Below, piece by piece: positions 42,293 through 50,706 of a stretch of DNA of 64,000 bases (position 1 is its first letter; the number at the start of each line of letters is the position of its first letter). Source of the DNA: an uncultured Fibrobacter sp. (GTDB lineage Bacteria; Fibrobacterota; Fibrobacteria; Fibrobacterales; Fibrobacteraceae); the NCBI GenBank assembly GCA_934699585.1, contig CAKUWY010000002.1:62001-126000 (forward strand), in the 5' to 3' direction. A model generated the notes under the pieces. That model was not told the origin of the DNA. It was given only the letters and a program-made list of their open reading frames with translations, and did not search any database. The translations under genes were made by a program, and so were the position numbers.

Positions 42293-44914
42293 ATGGGTGT
42301 TTGGTCCACAAAGAAACTGATAGTTTCTGCAGCCCTCTGCATGGGGGCTTTCGGTATTTCTGATGCGGCGACGCGTGCCTTCCCAGAGGCTCTGGGCTTT
42401 GGCGCAGAAGTCACGGGAGGCCGTGGCGGCACGGTTTACCACGTGACAAATCTGGATGATTCGGGAACCGGGTCATTCCGCGATGCAGTGAGCGCAAGTA
42501 ACCGCATTGTCGTATTTGATGTAAGCGGCATCATCAACCTGAAAACGGCAGTTTCTATCAAGTCCAACATCACCATTGCCGGGCAAACCGCTCCCGGCGA
42601 GGGAATCGCCATTCATGGCGGCAAGCTTTCAACGGGTAAGCAAAGCAACATCATCATCCGCTACCTGCGCATTCGCCCCGGCGAGAATACAGCCTCCCAA
42701 AAGGACGACGGTCTGAATCTTTATGACTCCAAGAACATTATTGTGGACCACTGTTCCGTAGAACTTGCCCCGTGGAATAACTTCGGCGGCTCTTCGGACA
42801 ACGCGAACTACCGCATTACGGGCGTGACTGTGCAAAACACCCTGATTGCAAACCCCATTTACCAGCAGTTCGGTGCGCATATCGAATCGGTGGACGGCAC
42901 GTGGGCTTGGTACTACAATGCCTTCATGAATACGCACAACAGAAACCCTCTCGACAAAATCAACGATGTTTTTGTGAACAACGTGCATTACAACTTTGAA
43001 GCGGGCTACACCACACACACCAGCACCAAGTTCAAGCATGACATCGTAAACAACTACTTTGTCTACGGCCCCAAGGGGAGCAATCCGTGGTTCCAGGTGG
43101 ATAAGAATCAGAGCATCTACGCCAGTGGCAACATGATTGACAACAACCGCGACGGCAAACTGAACGGAGGCAATTCAAACGTCTACTGGTATCAAGGCGA
43201 AGGCACTGTGCTCAACGAGCCATGGAGTGACCTTACCAAAAACGGCCCCATGTTGAGCGCAGCAACCGCATGGCGTTACGTAAATTCGCAGAGCGGAGTG
43301 CTCCCCTACGACGACCTAGATTCACTGATTTGGCATCAGGCAAGCACGCTAGGGACCGCAGGGGCACTTGTCAAGAGCGTCGGAGCCATGGGACTCAAGA
43401 CGAACAACGGTTGGGGCGAAGTGATTGCAGGAACGCCCGCAAAGGATTCCGATAAGGACGGCATGCCTGATTACTTCGAAGAAGCGATGGGCTATGACGT
43501 TGCCAAAGATGATGCCATGACCAAGGAAAGCGACGGCTATGTACGCATCGAAAAATACATCAACTGGCTCGGCGCCATGCACATGAGTGCCCAGCAGAAC
43601 GGCAACGGGGAATTCGACCTGCGCACGATTACAAGGGGCTTCCAGGATGTCGCCCCCACCTACAGCGTGTCGGCTGCAGAAAATGGCTCCGTATCCTTGA
43701 ATAGCGATGGTTACACGGCTAAATTCGTGCCCAACGCAAACTTCAAGGGCTTGGCATCGTTCAAATACACCGTGAAGGGCAATGACGGCACCGAATACAC
43801 GGGACGTATGGAAGTCCTTGTTGAAAAAAGCGACATCAAGAGCGGCCCTTCGCTTTTGGCGGTTGAAGGCGACTTGAACCAAAGCATTATGCTGGGCGAT
43901 GCCGTCGCAAGGATTGTCTATAAATATGCAAGTTGTGGCGGGGCGATTGCAACAAACTTGCCCGAAGGTGTTATTGCAACCTTAAACGCCAAGGATTCTA
44001 CAATCACGATTTCAGGCACTCCAAAGACGGCAGGCACCTATAAGTTCAGCATTTCCACGACAAATGATGGCGGCGATTCGCAGAAACTCGAAGGCCTGAT
44101 TAACGTACACGCAAAAGCGACGGAATTGACCGCCCCCACCAAGTTCGGTTCCCTTGTAAACGGTGCCTACCCGGCAGACGGTATGGGAATGTACGAAGAC
44201 AAGAACGTCAATTGGATTGATAGCGGCTATTACAACTTTACCAACAGCAAGGATAGCTACGGCGTATGGAATGTAAAGTCAGCCAAGGAACAGAAGAACA
44301 CAGCGATGACAATTCGCTACGCGAGCGGCTCTGCTGACCAGGTGAACCGCTACATGGAACTATTCATCAACAACGTCAGCTACGGCATCGTGACATTCCC
44401 GCCGACTGCGAACTGGACAATCTGGGACAGCGTTACAGTTCAGGTAAGCCTTAAGGAAGGCATCAACATGATCAAGATGACTTCACTGGACGAAAACGGT
44501 GGTCCGAACATAGACGAATTTGAATTCGAGGCCGAAGGCATTACGCTTTATACGGGCGACGTGAATCCTAGCGACCTAATTGCAGATATCAAAGACGAAG
44601 CCACAGAAAACGAAGAAGGTAAGGAAGAAGGCGACAACAAAAGTGATAAAGATATCAACAAAAAAAGCGTTCCCGAAGGAATCGTGTTCTCAACGACCGT
44701 TCCACTCGTAAATGCGGCTAATGTCATCTTTGACCTACGTACGGGCACACTTTATGCCTCACGCGCAGGCTTTGCGACTGTCTCCGTATTCGATATGTCA
44801 GGCCGCATGGTGGCAAAGTTTGCAGGCAACGTTCGCGCCGGTGAAAACTGGATTGACATCAAGAAAGCGAACTTGCCCAAGGGACATTACAGGTCTATAG
44901 TAAATTTCAAATAA
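42293..44914 (+). CDS. Secreted pectate lyase with carbohydrate-binding module
   Basis: The ATG at 42293 follows AAAAAAGGAATGGTAT. Upstream codons back to 42233 are not coding. The signal is LIVSAALCMGAFGISDA|A, and the product is 873 residues. The beta-helix (about res 25-400) has the same motifs as its divergent neighbour: GGRGGTVYHVTNLDDSGTGS, TIAGQTAPGEGI, IIRYLRIRPGEN, IIVDHCSVELAPW. A Ca2+-type KDSDKDGMPDYFEEAMGYD, two Ig-like domains and a CBM35-like module (WIDSGYYNFTNSKDSYGVW, GPNIDEFEFEAEG) follow, then an acidic linker and a C-terminal domain (VSVFDMSGRMVAKFAGN). It heads an operon with the BNR protein, 31 bases downstream. Confidence 0.88.
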   Translation: MGVWSTKKLIVSAALCMGAFGISDAATRAFPEALGFGAEVTGGRGGTVYHVTNLDDSGTGSFRDAVSASNRIVVFDVSGIINLKTAVSIKSNITIAGQTAPGEGIAIHGGKLSTGKQSNIIIRYLRIRPGENTASQKDDGLNLYDSKNIIVDHCSVELAPWNNFGGSSDNANYRITGVTVQNTLIANPIYQQFGAHIESVDGTWAWYYNAFMNTHNRNPLDKINDVFVNNVHYNFEAGYTTHTSTKFKHDIVNNYFVYGPKGSNPWFQVDKNQSIYASGNMIDNNRDGKLNGGNSNVYWYQGEGTVLNEPWSDLTKNGPMLSAATAWRYVNSQSGVLPYDDLDSLIWHQASTLGTAGALVKSVGAMGLKTNNGWGEVIAGTPAKDSDKDGMPDYFEEAMGYDVAKDDAMTKESDGYVRIEKYINWLGAMHMSAQQNGNGEFDLRTITRGFQDVAPTYSVSAAENGSVSLNSDGYTAKFVPNANFKGLASFKYTVKGNDGTEYTGRMEVLVEKSDIKSGPSLLAVEGDLNQSIMLGDAVARIVYKYASCGGAIATNLPEGVIATLNAKDSTITISGTPKTAGTYKFSISTTNDGGDSQKLEGLINVHAKATELTAPTKFGSLVNGAYPADGMGMYEDKNVNWIDSGYYNFTNSKDSYGVWNVKSAKEQKNTAMTIRYASGSADQVNRYMELFINNVSYGIVTFPPTANWTIWDSVTVQVSLKEGINMIKMTSLDENGGPNIDEFEFEAEGITLYTGDVNPSDLIADIKDEATENEEGKEEGDNKSDKDINKKSVPEGIVFSTTVPLVNAANVIFDLRTGTLYASRAGFATVSVFDMSGRMVAKFAGNVRAGENWIDIKKANLPKGHYRSIVNFK

Positions 44915-44945
44915 ATTAAAATCAAATTGTTACAAAAGGGATTAT

Positions 44946-46394
44946 ATGATCATTCGTAAAATTTCTTTTGGTGTTTCCGCTGTCGTCATACTTGTCGGCA
45001 GCGGTTTCGCTACTCCCCCATTTGCTGTTGAAAGCGGACTTTTCAACCAAGATGCCGCAGAACTCGGGCTAACTATTGCGCCGGATGTAAAGACCGTAAC
45101 CGTCTATACGCCCACCGCAACAAGCGACCACTACAGCAACGGAGCCGTAATGATCGGCTTCAAAGGCAAGCTCTATTGCCAGTGGCAATCTTCTGCAGTA
45201 CACGAAGATTCCAGCGACACTTGGGTCGCCTACAGCATCGGCGAAATCACTATAGACGCATACGGAAACCAGGTAGAAATTTGGAGCGCCCCCAAGATTC
45301 TCGCCGCAACCATGAACAACGGCTACCGCACAGGTGGCGGCTGGATTGTTTACAAGGACACGCTGATAGCCTTCATCAACGAATGGCCGGACAACCTCAA
45401 CAACCCGCGCGGAGGCCTTGCCTATTACCGCGAAAGCATTGATGGAATCAACTGGAGCGAACTCAAGCCTGTACTTATGAAAGACGGCAGTCAGATTCAG
45501 GGCATTTTCGAGCAGGATCCTCACGAATATGATGGTCGACTCTATAATGCCGCCCATATGCAGCCAGGTCTATTGGCAACCCCCATTTACACCGATGATT
45601 TAAGCGGACGAACAGGCTGGATTAAGCCCAATTTCACGAACCTTGACCATAGCGGAAACAACAGCCGCGAATTGGAACCGAGTTTATTCAAGAATGGCGA
45701 TGGTCACATCGTGATGATTTTCCGCGACCAGAATAGCACCTACACCAAGCTCGCAAGTATCAGCAAGGACAAAGGCGTCACCTGGAGTAAGGCGGAACAG
45801 ACGAACTTTCCGGATTCTAGGGCCAAGCAGAGCGCCGGAAACCTGCCCGACGGTTCCGTCTATTTCGCAAGTAACCCCCGAAACATCAACAAGCGCTATC
45901 CGCTTTCCATCACTTTAAGCGATGACGGTAAGACATTTACCAGGGCGTACAACCTGCGGACCGAAGCAGAACTCCCTGCCAGAATTTACGAGGGCAAGGC
46001 GAAAACAATCGGCTACAGTTACCCAAAATCGACCATCGCGGGCAACTACCTTTACGTGGTCTATTCCACCAACAAGGAACACATCGAATACTCGCGCATT
46101 CCGCTACAGAACATTTGCGATTACACGCCACCTATCAACTCCGACACTTTGCAAGTAGCCGAAATAGACACCCTACAAGCAACCAAAATAGAGCCTATGC
46201 ACACAACTGACTCCGACACTCTGCAAGCAGTTGATGCTAAAACTCCGCAAACCACACGTATCAAAGATTATACGCGGTTTGATACACCACGCAACGTAAA
46301 TCACCTATATAAAATCTACGACAGCAAGGGCCGTTTCACCGGTTCAAGGCAAGAAAAACCTACAAATATCCGCAAAGGGTTGTTTGTAAAATAA
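44946..46394 (+). CDS. Secreted BNR/sialidase-fold protein
   Basis: This 482-residue exported protein (signal KISFGVSAVVILVGSGFA) has a six-bladed beta-propeller of the sialidase superfamily. Visible blades include VMIGFKGKLYCQWQSS, GGLAYYRESIDGINWSE and the Asp-box SKDKGVTWSKAEQ. The sialidase Arg triad is not clear by eye, so it need not act on sialic acid. In a pectin locus it may bind or hydrolyse side chains of rhamnogalacturonan. Residues about 398-440 repeat DTLQVAE/DTLQATK/DTLQAVD, and the end (LYKIYDSKGRFTGS) is a shortened sorting-type tail. A 19-base tandem duplication spans the stop. It follows the lyase gene by 31 bases. Confidence 0.8.
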   Translation: MIIRKISFGVSAVVILVGSGFATPPFAVESGLFNQDAAELGLTIAPDVKTVTVYTPTATSDHYSNGAVMIGFKGKLYCQWQSSAVHEDSSDTWVAYSIGEITIDAYGNQVEIWSAPKILAATMNNGYRTGGGWIVYKDTLIAFINEWPDNLNNPRGGLAYYRESIDGINWSELKPVLMKDGSQIQGIFEQDPHEYDGRLYNAAHMQPGLLATPIYTDDLSGRTGWIKPNFTNLDHSGNNSRELEPSLFKNGDGHIVMIFRDQNSTYTKLASISKDKGVTWSKAEQTNFPDSRAKQSAGNLPDGSVYFASNPRNINKRYPLSITLSDDGKTFTRAYNLRTEAELPARIYEGKAKTIGYSYPKSTIAGNYLYVVYSTNKEHIEYSRIPLQNICDYTPPINSDTLQVAEIDTLQATKIEPMHTTDSDTLQAVDAKTPQTTRIKDYTRFDTPRNVNHLYKIYDSKGRFTGSRQEKPTNIRKGLFVK

Positions 46395-46413
46395 AGGATT
46401 GTTTGTAAAATAA

Positions 46414-46435
46414 CACCCCGACATTCGCCGGGGTG
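46414..46435. terminator. Terminator between BNR and PL11 genes
   Basis: CACCCCG and CGGGGTG form the stem between convergent genes. The T-run is poor, so strength is uncertain. Confidence 0.6.
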
Positions 46436-46464
46436 CTTCGGTTGGGGATTTGAGAGATTAATTT

Positions 46465-49431
46465 TTACCTGTTGATTTTTGTTCGCATAGCGTTCTTAAG
46501 CTTTTTGCCATTGAACTTTACCTGAACGATGTACACCCCCCCAGGCAGGTTCTTTACCTGTTCACCCAAGTCAGAATTCCCTGCAGGAACATTCTTGACA
46601 ATTCGTGCTACCCGATGGCCCATCATGTCAAAAAAGCCTAATTCTACATTGCCGCCATGGTGTGTGACAATCGTATTTTCACTAAAGTTCACATATACGC
46701 CATTAGCGAGGCGGAAATTTGAATTGAGTACCGCACTTTCAGATACTTTTTGAGCAGGGTCAGAAGTCTTCTGAACCGAGGAATCCCTCACATCAGCAGG
46801 TTTCTGCGTAGAGTCATTTCCTGAAATTTGTGTTTCACCTGACTCGGCCGTCTTTTCCTGTAGAGAATCTATTACTGAAAGCTGCGATTCATCTACATAA
46901 AGGCTCACTCCCGAAACATCAAATGCAAGTTGGTCTAAATTCGGAGCTCCGTTTTCTTCCAGGGACTTCAAATAAAGAATGTTGAGGCCCGCCTTCAAGT
47001 TTACGGAAACCATTACAGAATCCCAGGTATCCCAATCAGCGGTCGGTTTGAAGGTCAGTGAACCGATCAGGTCATCGTTCATCTTCACCATAATGCGACG
47101 CGTGTCCGTCTTTCCGTGAGCATAACGCAGCACCATCGTGGCATTGCTATAGGCCTTCGGCGAAACAAGATGGTAAATACCATAGCTATCCAGGCTATTC
47201 TCGAAATCGTAGAATCCTTCGCCGCGATAGTTTTCATGGTTGTTGTTCGCCATGCCCTTCGCATCGGTCGGAACGGCAGCCTCAATATCGCTCAACACCG
47301 ACAGCGGCGCCGGCCCAGATGTAACCACACTCAAAATCGTGATGGTCCCGCTGCGAGTAGCCTCGCCGTAGTCTATGTTTCCACCCTTGGTCGTAATCGT
47401 ATAAGTAAATTCACCCTCTACAGTGGGAGTTCCGCTAAAGTAGAACGAACTTGTGGAGGCGTTCCAAGCCGCCGTTACTCCCGACGGAAGACCTTCTACC
47501 GTAGCCCCATCGGCATACTGAATCGCAAACGTAAACGGAACAATCGCATCACCCTTTACGATAATCTGACTAGAACTTCCCGCCCCCTGCTTAACAATCG
47601 CTGCTGCTTTCGGTGTGTTGTCACCAATGAGCGTTATGTCGGGCTTCGGGAAATTTCCCTTATTGCCGTGCAGCCAGAACCCTAGATGCGGCGGCTGATT
47701 GTAGCCGGTGTTCTGCCAGCTCATTCCCAGCCGATAAATCGGGTCGTGAGCAAGCGTGTACATGCGATGTTCGGTAGGCGTGGTCGTCGTGTAAATGTAA
47801 AGCTTGGAGGTGCCATCGTGCAGAATTACCTCTTCGCGCCAGTCGCCCAGAATGTCACCGCTGAAATTCGGTGTCGCCTTGGAGGTATTGCAACTGTTAC
47901 CCTGCATCTGGAAAAGCGTATTGCTCTGTTGCTTTGCATGGTCCCACTTGCTGATGGTCGTATTGTCCAACAATTCGTCAAGCAGGTCACCATCCCAGTA
48001 GATACGGAAGTTGTAGGCGGGACGCTTGTCGGCTTTCCAGATTTTTCCCTTAGCCGTATAGGTGTTCCAGTTTGCAGCAGACCAGAGCTCATGTCCGCGG
48101 CTGTTGGAATCAACATCGCCCGCGACACCGCGCCCGTTATCGCCCGAACTGGTTTCGTAGAAAAGTACCTTGCCAGTACGTGCGTCGTGCAAGTTGTAGC
48201 CGTAGGGCTTTTCCTCGTGGACCTGCCAAACCTCGAGGCCGTCGTTATCGGGGTCCAAATCGCCAAAGTGGATTGCATCACCGTGACCGTAACCTACACG
48301 GTACATGAACTTACCATCGTGATCGATAGCGCAGTTACCCTGCATTATTTCATCAAATCCGTCGCCATCCACGTCACCCGCCGAAAGGTTATGGTTTCCC
48401 TGCCCGTAGCATTCCTTGCCACTCGTCGCCGAATTGTGGTACCAGCGCTGCGTCAGCGATTTCCCGTCCCAGTCGTAGGCCGTGAGCGCCATGCGCGTGT
48501 AATAGCCGCGCTGGAAAACCATGCTCGGTTTCTTGCCATCGAGATAGGCATTTGTCGCCAGGAATCGATCCACGCGGTTGCCGTAGCTGTCACCCCAGCT
48601 CTTGACCGTGCCGCGACCAGGGTTATAATCAACCGTCGCCATTTCCTTGCCGGTTTCGCCGTTGAAAATCGTGAGCCATTCAGGGCCCGAAAGAATGTAG
48701 CCGTTGGAGTTTCTGTAATCCTTGCTGTGGTCGGCACCCTTCGCCGAACCGAGCGAGAGATAACTTCCGCTACCGTCTTTTGTTCCCGGCGCTGTCTTTA
48801 CGGCAAATTCCGCCTTGCCGTCGCCATCGTAGTCACCCACGAGCATCTGCGTGTAATGCGCCCCCGCACGGATGTTTACGCCCAGATCGATGCGCCAAAG
48901 TTTTTTGCCACTCATCTTGTAACAGTCAATGATGACGTTGCCCGTCTTTCCCTTCTGGGAATTGTCCTTGGAATTGCTCGGATCCCACTTGAGAATCAGC
49001 TCAAATTCGCCGTCACCATCCACATCGCCTACCGCAATATCGTTGGGGCTATAGGTATAGTCGCTACCGCCATTCGGCCGGTCAAGATTCACAGTCAAAA
49101 ACTGGTCATTCCACACAGAGACAGCAGCGTCCGCCGTCTGTTCCTTGCCACCGACAACGGCCTTCACGGAGTACTTACTTGCGGTAGTTCCCTTCGTGTC
49201 GGTATAGTTGCTCGCCTGCGTACCGGTAAAACTTGCGATTTTCTCGCCGTCACGATACAAATTAAAGCCCGTTGCCTCGCCATCGGTCCCGAGAACGCGC
49301 CAACTGAGGAACACTCCCCCACTCGTTTTGACGGCAACCAGGCCACGATTCAGCCATTCCATCTGTCGTGCAGCCTGCGCCGCAGAAAAGCCCATGCAAA
49401 CGGCCAACCCAAAACACCAGAATTTTTTCAT
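46465..49431 (-). CDS. Rhamnogalacturonan lyase, family PL11
   Basis: This 988-residue secreted enzyme has the signal FWCFGLAVCMGFSAAQA|AR. Residues about 22-620 form the eight-bladed propeller of PL11 (YesW-like): MEWLNRGLVAVKTSGGVFLS, SPNDIAVGDVDGDGEFELI, KWDPSNSKDNSQKG, GDYDGDGKAEFAVKTAPGTK, NLSAGDVDGDGFDEIMQG and GDILGDWREEVILHDG. The many DxDxDG loops bind Ca2+. An Ig-like domain, a CBM35-like module (GAPNLDQLAFDVSG), a Ser/Thr/Glu linker and a C-terminal sorting-type domain (LGFFDMMGHRVARIVKN-like) follow. It cleaves the rhamnose-galacturonate backbone of rhamnogalacturonan I. Palindrome C lies 97 bases upstream. Confidence 0.93.
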   Translation of the reverse strand: MKKFWCFGLAVCMGFSAAQAARQMEWLNRGLVAVKTSGGVFLSWRVLGTDGEATGFNLYRDGEKIASFTGTQASNYTDTKGTTASKYSVKAVVGGKEQTADAAVSVWNDQFLTVNLDRPNGGSDYTYSPNDIAVGDVDGDGEFELILKWDPSNSKDNSQKGKTGNVIIDCYKMSGKKLWRIDLGVNIRAGAHYTQMLVGDYDGDGKAEFAVKTAPGTKDGSGSYLSLGSAKGADHSKDYRNSNGYILSGPEWLTIFNGETGKEMATVDYNPGRGTVKSWGDSYGNRVDRFLATNAYLDGKKPSMVFQRGYYTRMALTAYDWDGKSLTQRWYHNSATSGKECYGQGNHNLSAGDVDGDGFDEIMQGNCAIDHDGKFMYRVGYGHGDAIHFGDLDPDNDGLEVWQVHEEKPYGYNLHDARTGKVLFYETSSGDNGRGVAGDVDSNSRGHELWSAANWNTYTAKGKIWKADKRPAYNFRIYWDGDLLDELLDNTTISKWDHAKQQSNTLFQMQGNSCNTSKATPNFSGDILGDWREEVILHDGTSKLYIYTTTTPTEHRMYTLAHDPIYRLGMSWQNTGYNQPPHLGFWLHGNKGNFPKPDITLIGDNTPKAAAIVKQGAGSSSQIIVKGDAIVPFTFAIQYADGATVEGLPSGVTAAWNASTSSFYFSGTPTVEGEFTYTITTKGGNIDYGEATRSGTITILSVVTSGPAPLSVLSDIEAAVPTDAKGMANNNHENYRGEGFYDFENSLDSYGIYHLVSPKAYSNATMVLRYAHGKTDTRRIMVKMNDDLIGSLTFKPTADWDTWDSVMVSVNLKAGLNILYLKSLEENGAPNLDQLAFDVSGVSLYVDESQLSVIDSLQEKTAESGETQISGNDSTQKPADVRDSSVQKTSDPAQKVSESAVLNSNFRLANGVYVNFSENTIVTHHGGNVELGFFDMMGHRVARIVKNVPAGNSDLGEQVKNLPGGVYIVQVKFNGKKLKNAMRTKINR

Positions 49432-49481
49432 ACACCCATTCCGTTTTTTGCCAAAATCAATCCCTAGACCTCGGCAGCCTT

Positions 49482-49545
49482 AATATATATACTAGGCTCA
49501 CAAAATAGGCAAAAGTCCATATTTTAGCGTTGTCCGTGGACTACG
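49482..49545 (-). promoter_or_regulatory. PL11 promoter region with palindromic operator C
   Basis: CGTTGTCCGTGGACTACG (49528-49545) is the best match to the shared palindrome. A TATATT hexamer is present on the minus strand at 49487-49482, with a poor -35 (GCCTAT) 17 bases upstream. The palindrome centre is about 61.5 bases before the predicted start, the usual place for an activator contacting polymerase. No footprint or start-site data exist here. Confidence 0.68.
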
Positions 49546-49562
49546 GCCATAGATTGCGAAAA

Positions 49563-49589
49563 ATGGCGGGCATCTTAGGCACCCGCCAT
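49563..49589 (-). terminator. Terminator after the TIGR02145 lipoprotein gene
   Basis: ATGGCGGG and CCCGCCAT pair. It is the counterpart of the hairpin at 32591-32616. Confidence 0.7.
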
Positions 49590-49617
49590 GCTAAAAGAGA
49601 GAGAAAGAGCAAAAAAA

Positions 49618-50385
49618 CTAGCGCTTGATGCACCGCACGGAGAGGGCCGCGTCGGTCCGGACAATGTAACTCACCTCTACCGCCGCGTCCTTGGGCGATG
49701 CGGTAACGAAATTCTGCGCAACATACCCACCCCTAGACGATGCCGTCAACGTCCACAAATAGGCCGAGGCGTCGATTTGCTCAAAATTTCCGTCGCTAGT
49801 CCTTCTTCCAGCAGCAATAACCGAGAAACCGAACTGATCCTTGCCACGGAACTCGTATTTTTCGCCACCCTCAAAAGAAGAACCCCATCTAGACCCGGTC
49901 GCAATAAGCATAGACGCATTTGTCTTGAATCCGTCAGAATTCGCCGTGTTCATATACAATTCCATGTATTGAATCATGGTGGGCAGAGCCCAGCCTTCGG
50001 GGCAGGCATTCGCCGCATCGGCATGGGTATAGAGCCGTCCATACACATCGCAGTTGGTCTCTTCATCATTGTAGCACCAGCTATTGGCCGTCTCGTAATT
50101 CAGGTTCTCGGCAAACCATGTGTTCTTCCCGATCTTGACGGTCCGGTACTTCTGACCGTCACGGGGGTCGGTGACCTCCCCAAACACCACTGTTTCCGAC
50201 GAAACCTGCCCCCTGGCAAGGGCTGTCCCCTGGTTCACGGCCTCGGCACTTATAGTGGACTCTTCCTCCGAGGCCCCGGCGATGCTTGTGTCGGCGGAGC
50301 AGCCAGAAAGGAAGAACAAGGCGGAAGAAATAGCTACAAAAGCGGTAGCGGTAAATAACGGCGTTGCTCGATTCTCGGTTTTCAT
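49618..50385 (-). CDS. Lipoprotein with Fibrobacter major paralogous domain (TIGR02145)
   Basis: This 255-residue lipoprotein starts at the ATG at 50385 after AAAAGGAGTTCATC. The signal ATAFVAISSALFFLSGC ends in a lipobox at residue 29. Residues about 68-255 match the TIGR02145 domain: VTDPRDGQKYRTVKIGKNTW, FAENLNYET, CYNDEETNCDVYGRLYTHAD, CPEGWALPTMIQY, an FSVIAAGRR strand and the end SVRCIKR. The fold is C-type-lectin-like/FGE-related, and its job is unknown. It is divergently arranged with a Fic gene, and a truncated second copy of this arrangement is at 32591-33306. Confidence 0.92.
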   Translation of the reverse strand: MKTENRATPLFTATAFVAISSALFFLSGCSADTSIAGASEEESTISAEAVNQGTALARGQVSSETVVFGEVTDPRDGQKYRTVKIGKNTWFAENLNYETANSWCYNDEETNCDVYGRLYTHADAANACPEGWALPTMIQYMELYMNTANSDGFKTNASMLIATGSRWGSSFEGGEKYEFRGKDQFGFSVIAAGRRTSDGNFEQIDASAYLWTLTASSRGGYVAQNFVTASPKDAAVEVSYIVRTDAALSVRCIKR

Positions 50386-50427
50386 GATGAACTCCTTTTC
50401 TAAGGGTTACCCTTGTTTTACACCACT

Positions 50428-50456
50428 AATATACCCTTTGAAATTCATAATGTCAA
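50428..50456 (-). promoter_or_regulatory. Sigma-70-type promoter of the TIGR02145 lipoprotein
   Basis: On the minus strand TTGACA (50456-50451) and TATATT (50433-50428) are 17 bases apart. Core and spacing match those of the promoter at 32787-32815. Confidence 0.8.
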
Positions 50457-50522
50457 ATATATTATTTTCATTAAAATGATAAATGTTTTTGATGTATTGG
50501 CGAAAATGGACGATTTATGGGA

Positions 50523-50692
50523 GGGGAAAGCCTTCCCCTCGCTCACACTCCGTTGTTCGCTACCCCTTCTAATGACCGCTTGGCGCAAACTGGCGGGGAT
50601 CCATTATCATTTTAGCGGGGATTGATAGCAAAAATGCGGGGATTTAACGCCAAAACACGGGGATTGGTATTGAAAACGCGGGGATTGAAGCT
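50523..50692 (+). repeat. Hairpin block and five-unit 21-bp tandem array upstream of Fic
   Basis: GGGGAAAGCCTTCCCC and its following block come first. CGGGGAT/CGGGGATT then begins at 50594, 50616, 50637, 50658 and 50679, that is, spacings of 22, 21, 21 and 21 bases. The unit is about CGGGGATTGATAGCAAAAATG. In one frame the units read like the heptapeptide NAGIEnn, resembling the linker of the Fic protein itself (TAGIEQRLE), so the array may be a stray piece of coding minisatellite. Spacing of two helical turns would also suit cooperative protein binding. Confidence 0.75.
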
Positions 50693-50706
50693 ATATTTAT
50701 GGGTAT

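Noticed and set aside
50594..50692. CRISPR or plasmid-origin iterons
   Set aside because: Units are adjacent without spacers, and no replication gene is nearby. The link to the Fic linker explains them better.
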